Shown: piece by piece, positions 26,800-28,987 of the stretch
Layout of the letters: every line of letters begins with the position of its first letter
Position numbering within the stretch: position 1 is the first letter of the stretch
Source: Candidatus Wallbacteria bacterium
GTDB lineage: Bacteria > Muiribacteriota > JAQTZZ01
Assembly (NCBI GenBank): GCA_028687545.1
Contig: JAQTZZ010000051.1
Span: forward strand, 1 to 28,987
Direction of reading: 5' to 3'
Length of the DNA stretch: 28,987 bases
Translations under genes and position numbers: made by a program
The notes under the pieces: generated by a model
Databases searched by the model: none
The model's input: only the letters and a program-made list of their open reading frames with translations
What the model was told of the DNA's origin: nothing

Positions 26800-28987
26800 A
26801 TGAACAGAAAGTCTTTTTCAGCATTTTTTACATTGCTTTTTTTGTTTTTGATTCAAACCAGTGTTTTAAGAGCCGGAGTTCTCTGGTTGGGAAGCACTGA
26901 CGCGAATTGGGGAACTGATACCAATTGGAGCCCTGCAGCTGTTCCTCTGGAATCAGACGATGTCACAATTTCGTATGGGACTTATCAACCAACTATCCAT
27001 TCTACAGACGGAACTTTACACAACGGACTTGTCAGAGTTAATTCAATCACTGTCAATAATGGAGCAACTTTAAATTTAAATGGGAATGAACTTCACGTAA
27101 CTACAAGCACAGCCGGTTTCATCGTAGGCGGAACTATCGAAATGATAGGCAGCGTTGCTGAAATCATTACGCCACCCAATCTGCTCTCAACCTCAAAAGT
27201 GATTTATACAGGAACCAATGACGGAATATCAGAGGCATACATCATCCAGCCTTGGAATACTTTTTCATCTATTGAAACTTTAATCATTGCAGGGATAGAA
27301 ATAGGTGCCAACAAAGATTCATTCCACCTGCAGGAACTCACAGAGGTTAACACAGAGTTGAATATTTCCAATGGGGAATTCTGGCCTACCAACTATGCTC
27401 TGACTGTGAGAGGGACTACCGAGATTTCCAGCAATGGAATTCTGAATGTCTATACTACTGGGCAAAACATTACTTTCAATGGTCCGATGATTGTAAATGG
27501 AACCGGCCACTACATAGGAGGAGTAGGCGCAGTTGCAAATGAGATCTTTGGCGGGGACATCACAATTTCAGGCGGCACTTTTGACGCTACGATCAGGAAT
27601 ACCTATTTCTCAGGTTCCAACCAGATTTTCAACCACAGCGGCGGAACCTTTAACCACAATAACGGTTCAGTGGAAGTTACAGGCTCAGGCACTGTTGAAA
27701 TCAAAGGCAACAACAGTTTCAATATCCTGGCCTGCCTGTCGCCTGGCAAGATAATCAGATTCGATAATACCTCTACCTGCGAACAGACAATCAATACTCT
27801 GAAAATTCAAGGCACTTCAGAGAACCTGGTGAATCTAGTTTCCACGAACGACGGAGACACAGCCCAGATCAATGTCACTAACAGCAATGTTAATTATGCC
27901 ACAGTCAAGGATTCGAAAAACAGCGGAACTTTGATCACAGCAGTCAATTCATCCAATAAGGGCAATAACTTCGGCTGGAATTTCGGCACTATAGTCTGGA
28001 CAGGAGGCAAAGATACAGCCTGGAGCGAACCCAAGAACTGGAAGATCGGCCTGTTCCCGTCAATCATGGACAGCGTGGAAATCGGGGCTTGCGCCAATCA
28101 GCCTATTCTTACGAACACTGCAGAAGTCAACCGCCTGACTATTGACGCTAATGCCACTCTGAAAACCAATGGCTGGGATTTTACCATCTCAGGCGGCAGC
28201 GGCAGTTTCATTGTCAATGGCACACTGGAAACAAAGGGTAATGAGACCTTCAACATTGTCCCTGCACTGAATTCAGGCTCAAAAGTGATCTACAAAGGTA
28301 CAGGTGCGCTCAACAGCCAGATCAAAAGCTGGACTTATAAAAATATCAGCTTAGCTGGTGCGGCAGGAGACACATTCAAGCTGCCTGGTGCGGATCTGGC
28401 TGTCGGCGAAACCCTGGAAATCACAGGCGGTACCTTCACCACCTATGATGGAGCGGCTGACAGGAATCTCTCAATCACAGGCAATACGCTCATTTCAGGC
28501 GGTACGCTCACCATCCACGGTAATTCCACTTTCTCCTGTACAGGAGCTTTCAGCAATGCAGGCACATTCACAGGCGGTACCAGCACCAACACATTCAACA
28601 GTGACTGGACCAACACTTCCAGCTATACAGCCACTGCAGGCAGCACCATCCTCAATGGAGCCCTGACTTTCAACAACACAAGTGAAACTTACACGCCAAG
28701 TGCGGATTTTATTGTACAAGGCGCAGGTACTGTCAATTTCAGGGGTAGCTCTGCCTTCAACAATTTCACCTGCACAACCGCAGGCAAGACTCTGAATTTC
28801 GAACAAGGCAAAACCCAGACCATTTCCGGTACTTTTACCATCACAGGTACAGCAGGCAGCCTGATCACTCTGGCTAGTTCCGGTTCTGGAGCCTATACGC
28901 TCGATGTCACAGGTTCTACGCAGACTGTTACATTCGCAGACATCCAGTACTGCGCTGCAGGCTCACATACGGCAACCGCCAATTTCT
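26800..28987 (+). CDS. Large secreted beta-strand-rich protein (adhesin/passenger-like), 5' part
   Basis: Runs open to the end of the window: 729 codons visible, 3' end missing. ATG at 26800 after GTGGGGAGCGG; an in-frame ATG at 26743 would put 19 residues before the signal peptide MNRKSFSAFFTLLFLFLIQT (cleavage near LRA-G). Two copies of the motif WxGxxDxxWxxxxNWxxxxxPxxxDxVxI head two segments: LWLGSTDANWGTDTNWSPAA...DDVTI (residues 28-57) and IVWTGGKDTAWSEPKNWKIG...DSVEI (398-428), about 370 residues apart. Between them come short Gly/Thr/Asn/Ser-rich strands (ISGGTFDATIRNTYF, VEVTGSGTVEIKGNN, and LTISGG-type turns) as in right-handed beta-helix passengers. Proteins of this kind are large surface or S-layer-like structures; a C-terminal anchor or autotransporter barrel lies beyond the window. 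Confidence 0.85.
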   Translation, partial: MNRKSFSAFFTLLFLFLIQTSVLRAGVLWLGSTDANWGTDTNWSPAAVPLESDDVTISYGTYQPTIHSTDGTLHNGLVRVNSITVNNGATLNLNGNELHVTTSTAGFIVGGTIEMIGSVAEIITPPNLLSTSKVIYTGTNDGISEAYIIQPWNTFSSIETLIIAGIEIGANKDSFHLQELTEVNTELNISNGEFWPTNYALTVRGTTEISSNGILNVYTTGQNITFNGPMIVNGTGHYIGGVGAVANEIFGGDITISGGTFDATIRNTYFSGSNQIFNHSGGTFNHNNGSVEVTGSGTVEIKGNNSFNILACLSPGKIIRFDNTSTCEQTINTLKIQGTSENLVNLVSTNDGDTAQINVTNSNVNYATVKDSKNSGTLITAVNSSNKGNNFGWNFGTIVWTGGKDTAWSEPKNWKIGLFPSIMDSVEIGACANQPILTNTAEVNRLTIDANATLKTNGWDFTISGGSGSFIVNGTLETKGNETFNIVPALNSGSKVIYKGTGALNSQIKSWTYKNISLAGAAGDTFKLPGADLAVGETLEITGGTFTTYDGAADRNLSITGNTLISGGTLTIHGNSTFSCTGAFSNAGTFTGGTSTNTFNSDWTNTSSYTATAGSTILNGALTFNNTSETYTPSADFIVQGAGTVNFRGSSAFNNFTCTTAGKTLNFEQGKTQTISGTFTITGTAGSLITLASSGSGAYTLDVTGSTQTVTFADIQYCAAGSHTATANF

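Noticed and set aside
1-28987. CRISPR array
   Set aside because: No series of regularly spaced direct repeats of 24-40 bp found; the repeats seen are few and palindromic.

Overview
The window carries about 21 protein genes of a bacterium with an exported proteome. Around half of the products have a clear signal peptide or lipobox, Shine-Dalgarno sequences are mostly strong (GGAGG type), spacing is compact, and there is no tRNA or rRNA gene that I can see. The mix (secreted clostripain and papain proteases, secreted deiminase, class III cyclase with a periplasmic domain, SUMF1-type protein, secreted strand-rich adhesin-like protein) suggests an uncultured, probably didermal lineage of Riflebacteria or Wallbacteria type. 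That placement is only an impression; the sequence alone does not fix it.

Layout. 0-3.8 kb: start of a nitroreductase (-), a secreted protein built of four YxxW repeats (+), a secreted agmatine/peptidylarginine deiminase relative (-), and a secreted TIM-barrel-like protein (+). 3.8-5.6 kb: an MFS exporter behind a 430-bp leader holding two or three short peptide ORFs, each with its own ribosome site, interleaved with inverted repeats; this looks like translation-coupled attenuation. 5.6-9.5 kb: a truncated secreted ORF, a GH114-like protein, an LtaS-like membrane phosphotransferase and an SH3b protein. 9.6-16.5 kb: papain-like protease, S41 peptidase, alpha/beta hydrolase, an archaeal-type (DUF120) riboflavin kinase, and a secreted helical protein, with a decayed MazF-like toxin between. 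Four of these secreted-protein genes share one promoter architecture (GCAG-N4-TTGTAACTKGAA, 16-17 bp, NATAAW). 16.5-24.5 kb: YcaQ-like DNA glycosylase, orphan solute-binding lipoprotein plus class III adenylate cyclase, clostripain protease, and a J-domain/SUMF1 pair. 24.5-29 kb: an NCS2-like permease and the start of a large secreted strand-rich protein.

The most distinctive structure is a family of about 170-bp palindromic elements (three full copies: 17742-17908, 24582-24751, 26447-26613) with terminal inverted repeats of type CTCGACTTTGGCAAATTTT. Two copies flank the NCS2 permease head to head. Isolated extra ends lie at 5801, 17699 and 24764. The elements have rewritten gene 3' ends, carry a terminator-like hairpin, and one end supplies the -35 box of a good promoter for the permease. 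I see no transposase here, so they look like non-autonomous (MITE-like) elements.
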